A stretch of DNA of 64,000 nt from Oenanthe sinensis (GCA_028671895.1 CM053795.1:13289501-13353500), one strand, 5' to 3'. Positions 12,701-26,564 are shown, counted from the first letter of the stretch. Notes: generated by a model not told the origin, from the letters alone. Translations and numbers: made by a program.

Positions 12701-13050
12701 TATCTTCAACAGGTAATATATAAAATGGTTAGCTAAATTATGATTATGTAAAATTTTACTGAACTGTAAGAGCCGTACTTCAATGGTATTAGCCATAATG
12801 ATTATTTATATTTAAAAATATTATTATATATATAATTATATAATTTACAGCTTAATAGATATAATTTAAATAAGGTAAAAAGCTGACGTGAATATTTTAG
12901 ATAATGACTAGAGATTCGACAAATATAGAAGATGAGATAAAATATATCTATAATTTTTGCTAACAGGTCTTATGGTTGGAGGAACATATATTTTAGCTAA
13001 TATGTATATTTTATACTTTTTAGCTAATAGATGGTGATGGTTGGAGAAGT
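12701..13050. mobile_element. MITE with a perfect 8-bp target duplication
   Basis: The flanks TCTAAGAG (12693-12700) and TCTAAGAG (13051-13058) are identical. Between them lies an AT-rich 350-bp non-coding element whose ends, TATCTTCAACAGG and inverse ACTTCTCCAACCATC, are imperfect inverted repeats. An 8-bp duplication suggests a hAT-type transposase acted in trans. Confidence 0.7.
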
Positions 13051-15242
13051 TCTAAGAGAACTAGTAGTAATTTATGTGATTGCTTTCTTCGTTGCGAAAA
13101 TTTAAGATAACATAAAATTGAAACACAAGGACTCAAGTTAACATTTGAAAAATAAAATGATCATGTTAATTTGTAGGTATTTGCATGATACGCATTAAAG
13201 TTTCGTTGTTGAATATTTGTATGATATAATTAAAACTTTCAATTTGATCACATTTATGCGTCAAGCTTAAACGCCAATTTTCTCTTTACATAGTAGAATT
13301 GAGTTTTTTTATTTGAAAAGCTGCATATATATATATATTGATAATTCCTCATTTCTAGTAGAATTGAGTTTAACTTCCTGAAAACTAAATTATACGCATG
13401 TCGTGTAATTACAAATCAAACTAAAATAAATATCCCTATATACTAGTAATATATAGGCATGATTGCATGAATGTGTGACATGTTTATGAATTGATAACCA
13501 AAAAAATGATTGTTTTCCATATAGATTCTGCGGAAAAGATTTCAGTCACTGAGAGCACCCGCAATGCGGAGACAGTTTCCTCCTTGGCCACGTGAAATGG
13601 GATAATTGTGTAAAATAATCCAGGTGTAGCATTGTACAAGACAGGAAAGAAATGGGCAGTTCCTCCACGCCGGGACCGTCTCATTTGATTACTTTGAATT
13701 ATTTTAATAACAATCACAAGTAACATTGCAGGCTTCACTTTTGCTTTTTCAATTTATTGTTATTGATTGCGTTTCCAACATTAATATAACGTATACATTT
13801 CAAATATAAATTTTAAAAACGGTAACATTTTTTTCCTATAAATACTCAATTCTCATACCTTATTCATAATCTTTATATTCTCATATAACCTTTTTTTATA
13901 TTATAATATTTTAATTTTAATGCTTTCTCGTGTGATACTTTTAATCATAATATTTTCCCATGTAATTTTTTTATTAATCGTATGATGCATTTTTATTATG
14001 TGACATGTCTTTTATTTTGCTGATATTTTTTAAAAAAATTAATCATTTTAGTTTGATTATTATAATTTTACTATTATTAAATTAAACTAATTTTAAACGT
14101 TATTTATAATATAAGAAGTATTGTGAAAGAAAAAATAAAATTAAATTAAATGAAATCCGTTTGTAAGTAAAAATGAATTTGTGCATTGTAATGAAGTGAC
14201 CACTTTTTTTTTAAAAAAAGTTACTTGGAGCTTATTTGGCAAAAAAATAGCCCCAAATGTTAAGAGGACTGAAAATATGTCACTAGGCATTCTGAAGAGT
14301 GGAGACTGATAGGACAGGTTTAACATCCAGGTTTCCCCGTAACAAGTTTTTGCACTATTTATTTCTTGTCCTGAATAGGAATTAACAGGTGGAAGTATTA
14401 AATATGAATTAATCAAATAATTGAAAATTAATCGAACAATAATTGGAATTAATTTAATATTATTTTTTATATATAATATAAATTTAATTAATTGTTTATT
14501 AAAAGTTATAAAAATTTAAAATAAGAGAATATAAATTTAAAATAATTGAATTTATTATAAAATAATTTAAATATATATATATATTTACATTTATCGATTA
14601 ATTACGATTTATCAATTTTTTGACGGTTTATTAAATTTTTGGCCAATTTATCAGATTTTGTAAAAAAACACTTTTTAACCCAAATAATGTAACAATTCGA
14701 AAAGTCACCGAACAACAACTAATCAGCTATTAATCTTGATTAATTGTTATTTTTTACAATAGAAAGACGTTATTGGTTATAATTTTTAGAGATCTTTTTA
14801 TTAATATTTTTTAATAAAACAAGTGATTTACAAAAATGGTTTGTTCCTAAAAATTTAACCGTAAAATATGAAATTTTATTTTTTTAAATACGATTTTGCA
14901 ATAAATACAGCTAAAACATGAAAATTTTACAAGTATCAATCAGATGCAACCGGCAGAAACGTAAAAAATATTAATTTCAATTGCATTTCATTGAAATGGT
15001 GGCTTCACAAAATCTTCATAGTAAAATAGAAAAATTATGAATATATTTAAAAATAATTTTTTAAAATTAGGCGATACTACAAGTAAATTTTTGTTCTCAC
15101 TACTACTAAACTAGTTTATAAGCCTTGTGCACGGTTAATTGAAAACTAAATAAATATATATTTTATATAATACTTTTATTAAAATTTGATAGAAAATTTT
15201 CTGTATTAAATATTTGTAGATTTTAAAGATTATTTTAATATG

Positions 15243-15245
<3 letters not shown>

Positions 15246-15285
<40 letters not shown>
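15246..15285. repeat. (AT)n microsatellite
   Basis: An uninterrupted run of about 20 AT units. Expected to be length-polymorphic. Confidence 0.95.
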
Positions 15286-15287
<2 letters not shown>

Positions 15288-18124
15288 GTTTATATATAAT
15301 GGCAATGTATAATAAGCAAAATTATAAATATGTATATATTTTAGAGTATAACACAAATATTAACCGACATAAATAAAAGTTTTAATAAGAGATAAGAGAG
15401 TTCTTCAAAAAAAAGAGAGAGAGATAAGAGAGTGTAGATAGGTTAAATGTCTTACATAAATTTAGCATAGAATTTCGATTCTATTGACAAAGTTACGAAT
15501 AATTTTATGACTAGGATATTTTGAATCAGATTTTTTGAAGATTTTTTTCGAATCTTTGGGGTTCGAATTTTTTATGCATCTCTTCTTGTCTATTGAAACC
15601 CTCTGCCAACTTTCATTGTACTAAACGCCCATTTAATGTGCACCATCGAATGTATACAAATCCTCCCTAACAAAATTCTACTCTGATATATTATGGAAGA
15701 TTGGGATAAATGATAAATAACGAAGGGGGAGAAAAAGAGATTATAATATTTGATACTTTTTTTTAGAGAGAGCAAAGTTAGGATCATGATATTATTGTAA
15801 ATTTTTAGAAAGGAGATGCGGAGTATGGAAAGACGTATACAAAAGGCACATAAGGCCTAAATCCCGAAATTCAGTAAATAAGGCCATATGAATTGTATTT
15901 GAGGTGAATCGGTTAATTTCTCGTTATTATTTTATCGAGATAAAAGATGTATTGTTATTATTATATTGCAATCAAAAATTTATATTAAAAATATCAATTT
16001 ATTAATTATTAATTAATTGAAATTTTACGGTATTGTTTAAATATAGAGATCGGGGATTAAATAATCAATAAATACACGTGAACATTGAATATCTATATTT
16101 TTACATCTAATTATAAGTAGAGAAAAAGGCTAATACGACGAAATGATTTGCAAATCTGTACCATCAACAAAAACAAAGTGTTAACGACTTTGGAAGGATA
16201 GCTACATAAAGCTTATTAGCTTCTCTTCCCTTCTTTTTCCGGTACACAATCTTGATCCGCGAAAACAGCTCCATCACATATCATGGCCTTACATCTTTAT
16301 TCGAGTTGGCCATCTCAAAATAAAATAAAAGCATCTACACCATTTGTTTTCGAAATAAAATTTAATTTGACAAAATACTCTCCTCATCAGATACGCTCTA
16401 TGTATCAATGTCTCTTATCTTTACTTTTTTCCTCCTCCGTCTTTCCTCTTTATCTTTCTTTTGGTCATCACTTTATCTTGTCTACATCTTCAACTGATTC
16501 TTTCATTTATGATTGATGAAATCATAACCACAATTCCATTTATAGTGTCGCGTTACTCCATCTTTTTATTTTTATTAAACGATAGTTTATACATCTATGT
16601 TTCTGTTTTGTCATTTTCATTTCTTATTTTAGAAGGATAGAAGTAATACTGATATACAAAAACTTATTTGTTTTGAAAGCATATACGAAAACTTATTAAT
16701 ACCATGCATACCTGGAAATATTAGTACATTATTATATTGTTTTTATCTACATAATACTGTTTTTCAGACCCTTGTATGGAAGAGTAATACCAAAATATTT
16801 AATAATTAGTAAATTAAATAAATTATAAATATCATGCATTGATGCATATTTTAGCGTGTATATAGATCATGCAAGTACTAAAACGAATCAACTTTGAAAT
16901 ATTTGTGTGTTTATTTCTTTCTTTACAAATCTTGCTAAGAACGAATCGCTAGGCCGCCTAATCATCTTTATTTTGTCTACGTAACTTTATGTGATGTTAC
17001 ATGTACATAATTCGAAGTGCATATAATTTTAATTATATTTAAGTGCTCACTAATTTTATTCTCACTAGTGGTTTATATTTAATTGTTCACTAGTTTTATT
17101 CTTAATAGTGGTTTAAGACTTAAACATTTATTTTACGTAACGTACGATTAAATTTGACATGTATCAAATAAATTAGAACATAGGATGTATAGCATACGTA
17201 ATATAATCAAAGTAGGTACGTCATGCTATGACTTGGGACTCCTGAGCGCGAGTGTGGCCATGCATCTCCCTTTTCATTTGCTTCTCACTTGTTAAATGAT
17301 GTGAATTTTTGATTTTCTAATTTTAATTGATCTCATCGTAGAATTTAAGATTATAAGACATATATTCTAGCTGTTGAGGTTAATGAAAATAGAGTAGAGT
17401 ACTTGGAGAGTTTGTTTTCTGCAATTCTACTAGGCTCGGTTACATAAATTTAACCATCGATCTTGCGATCTCGAGCGAGTACCAGTTTGTTGTATACTTT
17501 ATTTTTTGCTGTCAATTGACTAATTTTTGTTGAAACATAAATATAATGTATAAATAAAAAAAATTAAAATTTTATATTTTTTAAAATTATATATAATCCA
17601 TTTTAAAATGTATTTTTTAATTTTTTAAAATTATAAAAAAAATTAATTTTCAATCAAAATTTAATCGATTGGCCATAGAAAAGTTAAAATAAATAATTAA
17701 TTTGGAACGGCAGTAGTATATTCCAGAAAATTTATCAAAAATAGTTCTTAAAAATATTTTATATTCAAGATACGAAATTACAATGTACTCTATTTAGATA
17801 TAAGCTCAGCAGGAATTCCTTTTAACTCTGTATAGTATTAAATAATACAGAGAACTATCAGATAGAAATCCAACAATCTCCCTGAAATGCCTTATAAATA
17901 TAATAAAATATACTTCATTTGTTTGGAAATAATTGATAAAAATATTATTATTTTAAAAAAAATTGTGAACAAAAATATTAAATTAAAACTTTTATTCAAA
18001 AAATAAAATTTTAAAAATAATAATTTTAACCATATAGTCAAAACTCTTGTGTGTCAAAATGTCAAACGTCAATTATTTTTAAACAGATAGAGTAATGTTC
18101 TAGTGATTTAGGACACTATACACA

Positions 18125-18390
18125 TACATCAACTCCAACAATTTGCCTTATTCGCATACCCTATTATTAAAATAATAGTATATTTAAATTTGAAAAAATA
18201 AAAAAAGGAAAAGAAGTATAAAAAAAAAGAGGAAAGTGAATATTTTATTAATAAAAATGAAATGAGACATGTGTAGTATTACCTATTAATAAGTCACAAT
18301 GATCGTCTCTTTTAGGGTATCATTAGCGCATTGTGAGAGCGCTCCTAAATTTTAGGTTAGGACAACGGTTTAGGATATTGTTGGAATTGC
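18125..18390. mobile_element. MITE-like element abutting the ABCB promoter
   Basis: CATCAACTCCAACAATTTGC at the left is matched in inverse by ATATTGTTGGAATTGC at the right (about 18375-18390). The interior is AT-rich and non-coding. The right end directly touches the TATA box at 18392. Confidence 0.45.
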
Positions 18391-18391
18391 T

Positions 18392-18398
18392 TATATAA
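18392..18398 (+). promoter_or_regulatory. Probable TATA box of the ABCB gene
   Basis: TATATAA lies about 95 bases upstream of the start codon at 18493, a usual distance for a plant gene with a short leader. Confidence 0.55.
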
Positions 18399-18492
18399 AT
18401 CTTATCAAAACGTTTTAGAATTGAATGTACTCCTAAAAGCAATCTTGTAACACATACAGAGAAGACTGAGAGCAAGAAAATTCTAGAATCAT

Positions 18493-21400
18493 ATGGGGAA
18501 CAGAAACAAGAAATCTGGGTCTATCCTGACAATTTTCATGCATGCTGACTCTGTAGATATGTTACTGATGATTCTGGGTTTCATCGGAGCTGTTGGTGAT
18601 GGCCTCTCCACACCCGCCATGTTATTTGTAACTAGCAAGCTTATGAACAATGTTGGCAGTACCATTTCCCCACAATCCACTGATCATGATTTTACACGTG
18701 ATATCAACAAGGTCTCCCTCCGTCCCTCTCTCTCTCTCTCTAGCTTTCTCTCTATGCATTCACAATTTCACACGCGTTCTCATGTGCGCGCACACATAAA
18801 AAAAAGCTATACTATATGTTGACTGAAATGAGTTGCTGGAAAACAGAATGCTTTGGCTTTGTGTTACTTGGCTTCTGTTCAATGGGTTGCTTCTTTTCTT
18901 GGTAAATCCATTATTCGTGTACGTTTTTAAAATATATATATATTGGCTGTTTGTATAAGTTTAATGCATCTTCTTGCGGTTTGTGATGTAGAGGGTTATT
19001 GCTGGACAAGAACTGGAGAAAGACAAGCTTCAAGATTGAGAGCAAGATATTTGAAAGCAGTGTTGAGGCAAGATGTTGGCTACTTTGATCTGCATGTTAC
19101 AAGTACCGCAGAGGTCATCACTAGTGTTTCCAATGATACTCTTGTTATTCAAGATGCTATCAGTGAAAAGGTAGATGAATACACATATAGTATTTACACT
19201 TGTATCAACATATTACATAGATATAGTGGATTGATCATATTAAAACAATTTGTACGTGTAGGTTCCGGTTTTCTTGATGAATGCATCAATATTTTTTGGA
19301 TCTTACATAGCAGCATTTTTTATGCTATGGAGACTAGCAATTGTTGGGCTTCCATTCGCACTATTTTTGATCATCCCAGGTTTAATATACGGAAGAACAC
19401 TAACCGGGATCGCAAGGAAGATGAGAGTTGAATATAACAAAGCAGATGCAATAACAGAACAAGCAATTTCATCAATCAGAACAGTGTATTCATTTGTTGC
19501 AGAAAAAAGAATAGTATCGCATTACTCTGCAGCACTCGAGGGAACAGTAAAATTAGGACTAAAACAGGGGTTGGCTAAAGGTTTAGCTGTTGGAAGCAAT
19601 GGGGTAGTTTTTGCAATATGGTCATTCATGTCATATTATGGAAGTCGAATGGTGATGTACAATAATGTCCAGGGAGGAACAACATTACAAGTTGGGTCTT
19701 GTATCATTGTTGGAGGATTGTAAGTAAATAATCTATATACTTGCCTTCTGTCAGAATCAGTTCATAGCTTTGCTTTAGTTTACCACTAATTTAAATGGCT
19801 TTTATCGACTTTACAGTAATCATTCGTGTCATTTTTAGTGGATGTCCTGCTTTTTTACCGTTCCAAAAATCTTCTTCCATCCACTTAATCTGGATAATAT
19901 CACTTGTCGAAAATATTTATTTTTGTCAGACTTTAGGAAAAAATAAGCACGCACTTCATAAGCTGATTTTAAATTAAACGTTGTTACTTCACAACATAAG
20001 TTAATCTGGACTTGGAAATTTTGGCTTGAATTTACAAGTGTGTCTCCCTAACAGCCCTAAACCTGCTCTTATTATTAATAGTTTACTCCACTTAAACACT
20101 AGCTTGGTTACAATAAACATTTTCTAGAAGTGATACTTCCTCTATGTAGTAGTGCATCTCTATGTAATGGTTTTGATTATGCAATGGATTATTATAGACA
20201 GTGCACTTTCTTATAGACAGTGAATTATTGACTTTCTGAACAATTATGGGGCGACTGTGCTAATTATGAATAATAAAAGCAGTACATTGCATTTAGCAAC
20301 ACTAGCTTGAAGGAATGCATACACATATTCCTATCTAAATATTAGTGATATATGGCATAACTGTGTTAATCATGAAAACAGGAGTACAATGCATTTAGCA
20401 GAATTTAGTGATACATATCTGGCATAATTGTGTTAATCATGAAAACAGGAGTCCAATGCATTTAGCAGAACTAGGAAAGTTAGAACACTGCATGCAATAT
20501 TAACTTATACGGGTTCTCACGCTAAAAATGCTTCTTATTTGAACTTTAGCCTATATTCATAAAGAAAATTAGTGATATACTTCTTGTACGACTTACTAGC
20601 ATCAATTTTGATTAGCATGCAGCATGAACTAATAATGTAAGAGAGTACCAATCAATTATTAAGGCTAAGTGGTTGATTACATAATCTTGTATTTAACCAA
20701 ATTTAAACATTGTTCTTATTGCTCAGATCACTAGGCTCCGGTTTATCAGTGGTGAAATACTTGTCTGAAGCAATTGCAGCCGGGGAAAGAATAATGGAAG
20801 TCATAAACAGAGTCCCCAAAATAGATCTAGAGAACATGGAAGGCCAGATCATCAATAACATTTCTGGTGAAGTGGAGCTTCGACACATTGAGTTCGTGTA
20901 CCCATCAAGGCCAGAAACCACCATTTTTAAGGACCTGAACCTCAAAATTCCAGCAGGTAAGATGGTGGCGCTGGTTGGTGAAAGTGGGTCTGGTAAATCA
21001 ACGGTGATAGCTCTGTTACAGAGGTTTTACGACCCTATTAAAGGAGACATTTTGATTGATGGTGTACCCATTGAAAAGTTTCAGCTAAAATGGCTGAGAT
21101 CGCAAATGGGGCTGGTGAGTCAAGAGCCAGCACTATTTGCCACCACAATCAAAGAAAATATATTGTTCGGCAAGGAAGATGCTGACATGGACGAGGTCAC
21201 TGAAGCTGCTAAAGCTTCTAATGCTCATAACTTCATCAATCAGTTGCCCCAAGGTTATGACACTCAGGTTTGTATATATATAAACTAATTAAGTCACACA
21301 TACAAGTATTTGTGCATACACATGGTGCACAAATATACCATTCAAGAGAAGTATTTGAATACAAGTCCATCTATATATGTGTGTGTGTCATATTTATGTT

Positions 21401-23924
21401 CTTATGTGTATGCCTAGGTTGGAGAGAGAGGTGTCCAAATGTCGGGAGGGCAGAAACAGAGAATAGCTATAGCACGAGCCATGATCAAGTCCCCTCGTAT
21501 ACTACTACTAGACGAAGCTACTAGCGCCCTCGACTCAGAATCCGAACGAGTAGTGCAAGAAGCACTAGACAAGGCAGCAGTTGGCCGGACTACAATCATC
21601 ATTGCACACCGCCTCTCCACTGTCAGAAATGCCGACCTCATTGCCGTGCTACAAAATGGCGATGTCAAAGAAATCGGATCACATATTCACCTCAGCAAAG
21701 ACCAAAACAGTGTCTACACCACCTTACTCCGCCTCCAACAAACGCAAAAGAATCATGAATGTTCACTAACCACCAAAAACTCATCAAATACTGATGACAT
21801 AATTGATTGTGTGTCCGCGTCAGCAAAATCGGTGGCACGAGAAGAAGAAAATACCAGTAATGCTCCTGTGATATTGAATGAACAAGTTTTAACAGTACCT
21901 TCATTCAGGAAACTGTTGGCTATGAATTCTCCTGAATGGAGACAAGCTGTGTTGGGAAGTTTAGCTGCAGTTATGTTTGGTGCCATACAGCCTGTTTATT
22001 CTTATGCACTGGCTTCCACGCTATCTGTGTTTTTTCTTCGGGATCACGAGCAGATAAAAGAGAAAACCAGGATATATGGACTCTGGTTTCTTGGCTTGGC
22101 CATCTTTTCTGTGGTGGTCAATATAACTCAGCATTACAATTTCGCGGCTATAGGAGAATACTTGACCAAGAGGATTAGAGAAAGAATGTTATCCAAGATT
22201 CTTACGTTTGAGATTGGATGGTTTGATCGGGATGAGAACTCTAGTGCTGCTATTTGTTCTCGGCTTGCCAAAGATGCCAACATGGTACGTATTTTGTGTG
22301 AGGTAGATAATTATGAGGCGTCCTAAATATATCTAAAATTGCATTATATAGTATATTACTGACTCTGATAGATTAGTTAAACTAGTTCCTGTTCATTACT
22401 CGTCTCCTGCTTATGTTATATGTACCTATATTTTATATTTGTAGATGTTATTTCTCGATAAGCTCTTCATCAATTAAGAAAGTAGCAGCAATTTTAACCT
22501 TGTAGTAACATGCAATTTTAAAATATATGCAGGTAAGATCTTTAGTAGGTGATCGAATGGCACTTGTTATCCAAACGACTTCAGCAGTTATAATAGCTTG
22601 TACGATGGCCTTAGTCATTGCCTGGAGGCTCGCAATTGTGATGATTGCAGTCCAGCCCCTTATCATTGTTTGCTATTATTTCAAGCGCATTCTGCTGAAA
22701 AGCATGTCCTCAAAGGCAATTAAATCCCAAGAAGAAACTAGCAAGCTAGCAGGTGAGGCGGTTTCCAATCTTAGAACTATCACAGCCTTTTCATCCCAAG
22801 CCCGAATCCTCAAATTGCTTGAAAAGGCCCAACAGGGCCCGAGCAGTGAAAGTGCTCGGCGATCTTGGTATGCCGGTATTGGGCTTGGTACCTCCCAGAG
22901 TCTCGTGCTATGCACTTGGGCTTTAGATTTTTGGTACGGTGGCAGACTTATTGCGGATGGTCAAATTGATGCGAAGGCTCTGTTTCAGACCTTTATAATC
23001 TTAGTAAGCACGGGCCGTGTGATAGCAGATGCTGGGAGTATGACCAGTGATCTTGCTAAAGGTTCTGACGCAGTTCGGTCAGTTGTTGCTGTATTGGATC
23101 GCGATTCCCTCATTGACCCCGAAGATCCAGAAGGCCACAAGCCCGACAAAATTACAGGCAAAGTTGAGTTATGTGATGTACATTTTGCGTACCCAACTAG
23201 GCCCGATACGATGATCTTCAAAAACTTTTCAATCAACATAGAAGTAGGAAAATCAACAGCACTGGTGGGACAAAGCGGATCCGGAAAATCAACAATAATT
23301 GGGCTGATCCAAAGATTTTACGACCCGCTTCAAGGTGTGGTGAAAATTGATGGAAAAGATATAAGGTCGTACCACCTTCGATCACTAAGGCAACACATTG
23401 CACTTGTTAGTCAAGAACCAACACTATTTGCTGGTACCATACGTGAAAACATCATGTATGGAACAACTGACCAAAAGATTGACGAAACCGAGATTATTGA
23501 AGCAGCTAAGGCAGCCAGTGTGCACACATTTATCGCGGGGCTTAAAGATGGATACCATACATGGTGCGGAGACAAAGGATTGCAATTATCTGGAGGTCAA
23601 AAGCAACGCATTGCTATAGCTCGTGCTTTACTGAAAAATCCTACAGTGTTATTGTTGGACGAAGCAACAAGCGCACTTGATAGTCAATCCGAGAATGTTG
23701 TTCAAGTTGCACTAGAGCGTGTAATGATGGGAAGAACTAGCGTTGTGGTGGCACATAGATTGAGTACGATACAGAATTGTGATACAATTGCGGTGCTAGA
23801 CAAAGGGAGAGTGGTAGAGAAAGGGACACATTCTTCACTGATATCAAAAGGCTCTGTCGGAGCTTACTATACATTAGTAAGCCTGCAGCAAAGAACGCCC
23901 AGTGGTGGCAGCACCATCAAGTGA
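18493..23924 (+). CDS. ABCB15-like: ABCB (MDR/P-glycoprotein) transporter, ABCB15-like (7 exons)
   Basis: Exons 18493-18711, 18847-18901, 18992-19170, 19262-19719, 20727-21267, 21418-22284 and 22533-23924 join in frame to 1236 aa, the usual length of a full transporter. These proteins sit in the plasma membrane and pump organic substrates (auxin has been reported for some relatives) using ATP. Order: membrane domain 1 (about 21-300); nucleotide-binding domain 1 with Walker A GESGSGKST (about 388-396), MSGGQ (about 492) and LLLDEATSALD; a charged linker of about 60 residues; membrane domain 2; nucleotide-binding domain 2 with GQSGSGKST (about 1019-1027), LSGGQ (about 1125) and LLLDEATSALD. Both ATP sites keep all key residues. 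EGYCWTRTGERQ and ILRSYHLRSL-type stretches match the ABCB15-18 group. I see no lesion. Substrate cannot be inferred. Confidence 0.93.
20246..20472. repeat. Tandem repeat in ABCB intron 4, unit about 62-68 bp
   Basis: Two good copies (about 20342-20404 and 20404-20472) share TGTGTTAATCATGAAAACAG and AATGCATTTAGCAGAA; a decayed copy lies at about 20246-20300. They sit in the 1-kb intron between exons 4 and 5. Confidence 0.75.
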
Positions 23925-24188
23925 AGTCGTTATTTTGTAGCATACTGATTTCGTACTTGGTTTTATCGGACCATACTACAGGGAAAAAAAGTTTATAAGA
24001 AGATAAACCTCTTAATAAACATTTAATCCGATTAATCAGTGTTTTGATTGTCTCTTAGGGGCCATTTGTAACATCTTAATACGGTTGAATTGAACTGAAT
24101 GGAAAGATTAAGACCCTTAAAATGGTTTGTTTCATTTTTATAACTTCTCAATGAATCCAGATTCATCTGACTGATTAAGATAGAAAAA

Positions 24189-24690
24189 GGTCGCTGAATA
24201 GTTCAATTTCCATTTATACAGTGGCATGCCTATTGTGCTCGTGTTTTTTCTTTTGTTGGTTAAATATAATACTAGCTTATATCCCGTGCGATGCACGGAT
24301 GAATTTTTTTAATTTTTTAATATTTTTTAATGATTTGAATTTATTTGTATTTGTATAATTATAATTTAAATTTTATTTAATATTATATGTATATGTTTTT
24401 ATATAATTTATTTACATTTATATTTTAATAGGATAATTTTTGTTTGTTTTGTACATATATATATTTTACTTATGAGATTAATGTGAGATATTTTAGTTAG
24501 AAGATTAATATGAGATTGTATTTTAGTAGTAATGTTATATTCTTTAGAATTATAATGTTTATGAGTTGTTTGCATAAAAGTCGCTGAATAGTTCAATTTC
24601 CATTTATACAGTGGCATGCCTATTGTGCTCGTGTTTTATATAGTATATAATAATTAATTGCACGTTTTTTCTTTTGTTGGTTAAATATAA
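24189..24690. repeat. Direct repeat flanking the Helitron-like insert
   Basis: A segment starting GTCGCTGAATAGTTCAATTT at 24190 and running to GGTTAAATATAATA (to about 24271) recurs from about 24581 to 24693. The second copy carries about 30 extra bases after GCTCGTGTTTT. The first copy runs straight into the Helitron end. Confidence 0.8.
24272..24575 (-). mobile_element. Helitron-like sequence with 3' hairpin and CTAG end
   Basis: Read on the minus strand, this ends with a hairpin CCGTGC-ATC-GCACGG, about eight bases, then CTAG followed by T, as expected for a Helitron 3' terminus (hairpin plus CTRR, insertion next to T). The 5' end cannot be fixed. A relative without the hairpin lies at about 31870-32235. 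No Rep/helicase frame, so non-autonomous. Confidence 0.6.
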
Positions 24691-26564
24691 TATTATGTTA
24701 TAAATTATATAAAACTTTTTTAAAATATTTGTTTGAAAATTTTGTAGTACTTATAGTATTATTTATATTAAATCATAACATTGCAATATTTAACAAATTA
24801 AATATTGTGAATTTTATACGAATACTCTAATAATCTTGTGAATTTCAAAAATATATTTATCTATAAAATAAGATTTTTTTATCAAATTTAATAAATGAGT
24901 TATAAAAACATGTTATTATCAAATAACCCATTTACTCTATTTAAATAAATAAAAATTAATAATTTAAATTATGTATATTTATTAATCATTCACTTCATTT
25001 AAACTAATTAAATATTCAAATCATTCAGAAATATTAATGATTCAGAAAATTTTGTTCAGATTTAACAAATGACCCCTTAGAAAATTTATTTACGATTTTA
25101 TTTGCATATGACCATAATTTAAAATTAAGTTCTATAAAAAACTAATATATTCAATCTTACTTATATAAATTATATTAAATATACTTTTCACATTAATTTT
25201 TAGATATTTACAAAACATGAAAAGTCGGTAAAACAAATATTGTAAAATTTTAAATTTAAAAATTTGTTGATAAAACATTATCCATCTAGTGCAATTGTAT
25301 GTTATTTATAATCTTATGAAAGGGTTCGGAAGTTATTGTTAGATCCAGGTCAATTCATACAATTTTATATTATTATTTGGCCCATAATAATAAAGAAATA
25401 ATTTATGCATGTTTAGTAAAGTAATATAAAAATACATTTATAACTTATAAAAAGTACAAATTTGTTTAGGTTAAAGAATTCACAATTTGTAAAAATAAAA
25501 TTTGATTAGATGTATCATTTAAATTTTAGTTTCAAAAAAGAAATGTATCATTTAAATTTAATTTAAATATTTTTATATTTGATACAAAAACTCTAAAATT
25601 TTCATGTGGTTTTGATGCTTTGTAATAATTTTTAGTCATACAATAAAATTAGACCAAAATTGATCTAGATTGAACATTCATCTAAATTCCATGTAAATTC
25701 GAAGCCATCAAGTAATACTTTTATATATTATAAATACGTTGGGTTGTTTCCCTGTGGTGAGGGGCAATTTTGGCCGGTTATTTTGAATTGATTTTTTCCT
25801 AATCTTAACCTGTATGTACCGGGTTTGTGTCGGATTTTGGATAATTTCGAATTTGATCACCTCTACATTTTTTTAGAGTGATTGGAAATATATTTTTATA
25901 TTATATACTCCCTCTGTCCCGATTTATATAGACAGATTGCTTCTGCCCAAATTTTAAGATAAAATAGTTCATTTCTCTTTGATTGTATGTGAAAGTTACC
26001 GTTGAAATGTATAATAAGTAATGCACTCATTTTGTCAGGTGTAAAAAAAGGAGGACATGTATGAAATATTGTCATGTGAAAGTTATTTTATTGTACTTAA
26101 ATTTAGTTATTTTAAACATAAAATATTTTAAAATTAGGGTTATAAATAGAGGGTTCATTATTTTTTGAGTCATTTGCGAATTTTGAGTTGATATCTGATT
26201 ATACATAATTATTTCGGGTTGAATATTTACTAATTCAAATATATATTTTTTCGGGCTGATTTTGGTGTTTGGGTTCAGAAATTGCCACCATACCTAAGCT
26301 TGTGGTATACCTATTCAGACTTTTGAGAAAATTGAAATTGCTGGTCAAGAACCTCACTGCAAATTCAGAAATCTGATACATCTAGAGATCAGAGCAAAGA
26401 AAGTAACGTAAAATATATTAAATTATATAATCCCAAAAATATAATTATAAATAGTGAATATAGTGATAAGAACGAAGAGTGTAAAGAAAAAGTCCATCTA
26501 TCGAGTCGTATAGCTCCAAAAATATATTTACATGTAACCCAAAAAATATATAATTGTTTTTTTA

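Larger units (their letters stand above)
8507..18390. other. About 10 kb of gene-free, transposon-rich DNA
   Basis: The short open frames show no domain, codon signal or consistent splice pattern. What can be recognised is a set of small inverted-repeat elements and simple repeats, listed separately (9423, 10167, 10731, 11461, 12701, 15246, 18125). The rest is AT-rich sequence in which I see nothing definite. Confidence 0.5.
24058..25076. mobile_element. Tourist/PIF-Harbinger-like element with TTA target duplication
   Basis: Ends GGGGCCATTTGTAACATCTT and inverse GGGGTCATTTGTTAAATCTG are inverted repeats flanked by TTA on both sides (24055-24057, 25077-25079), the classic PIF/Harbinger signature. 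About 1.0 kb with no transposase frame, so non-autonomous. It begins about 130 bp downstream of the ABCB stop codon and carries a later insertion (24272 onward). A related left end lies near 59998. Confidence 0.75.

Noticed and set aside
25908..26140. Full Stowaway element
   Set aside because: Only the left terminus with its TA was found; no matching right end, so it is mentioned only as a one-ended remnant.
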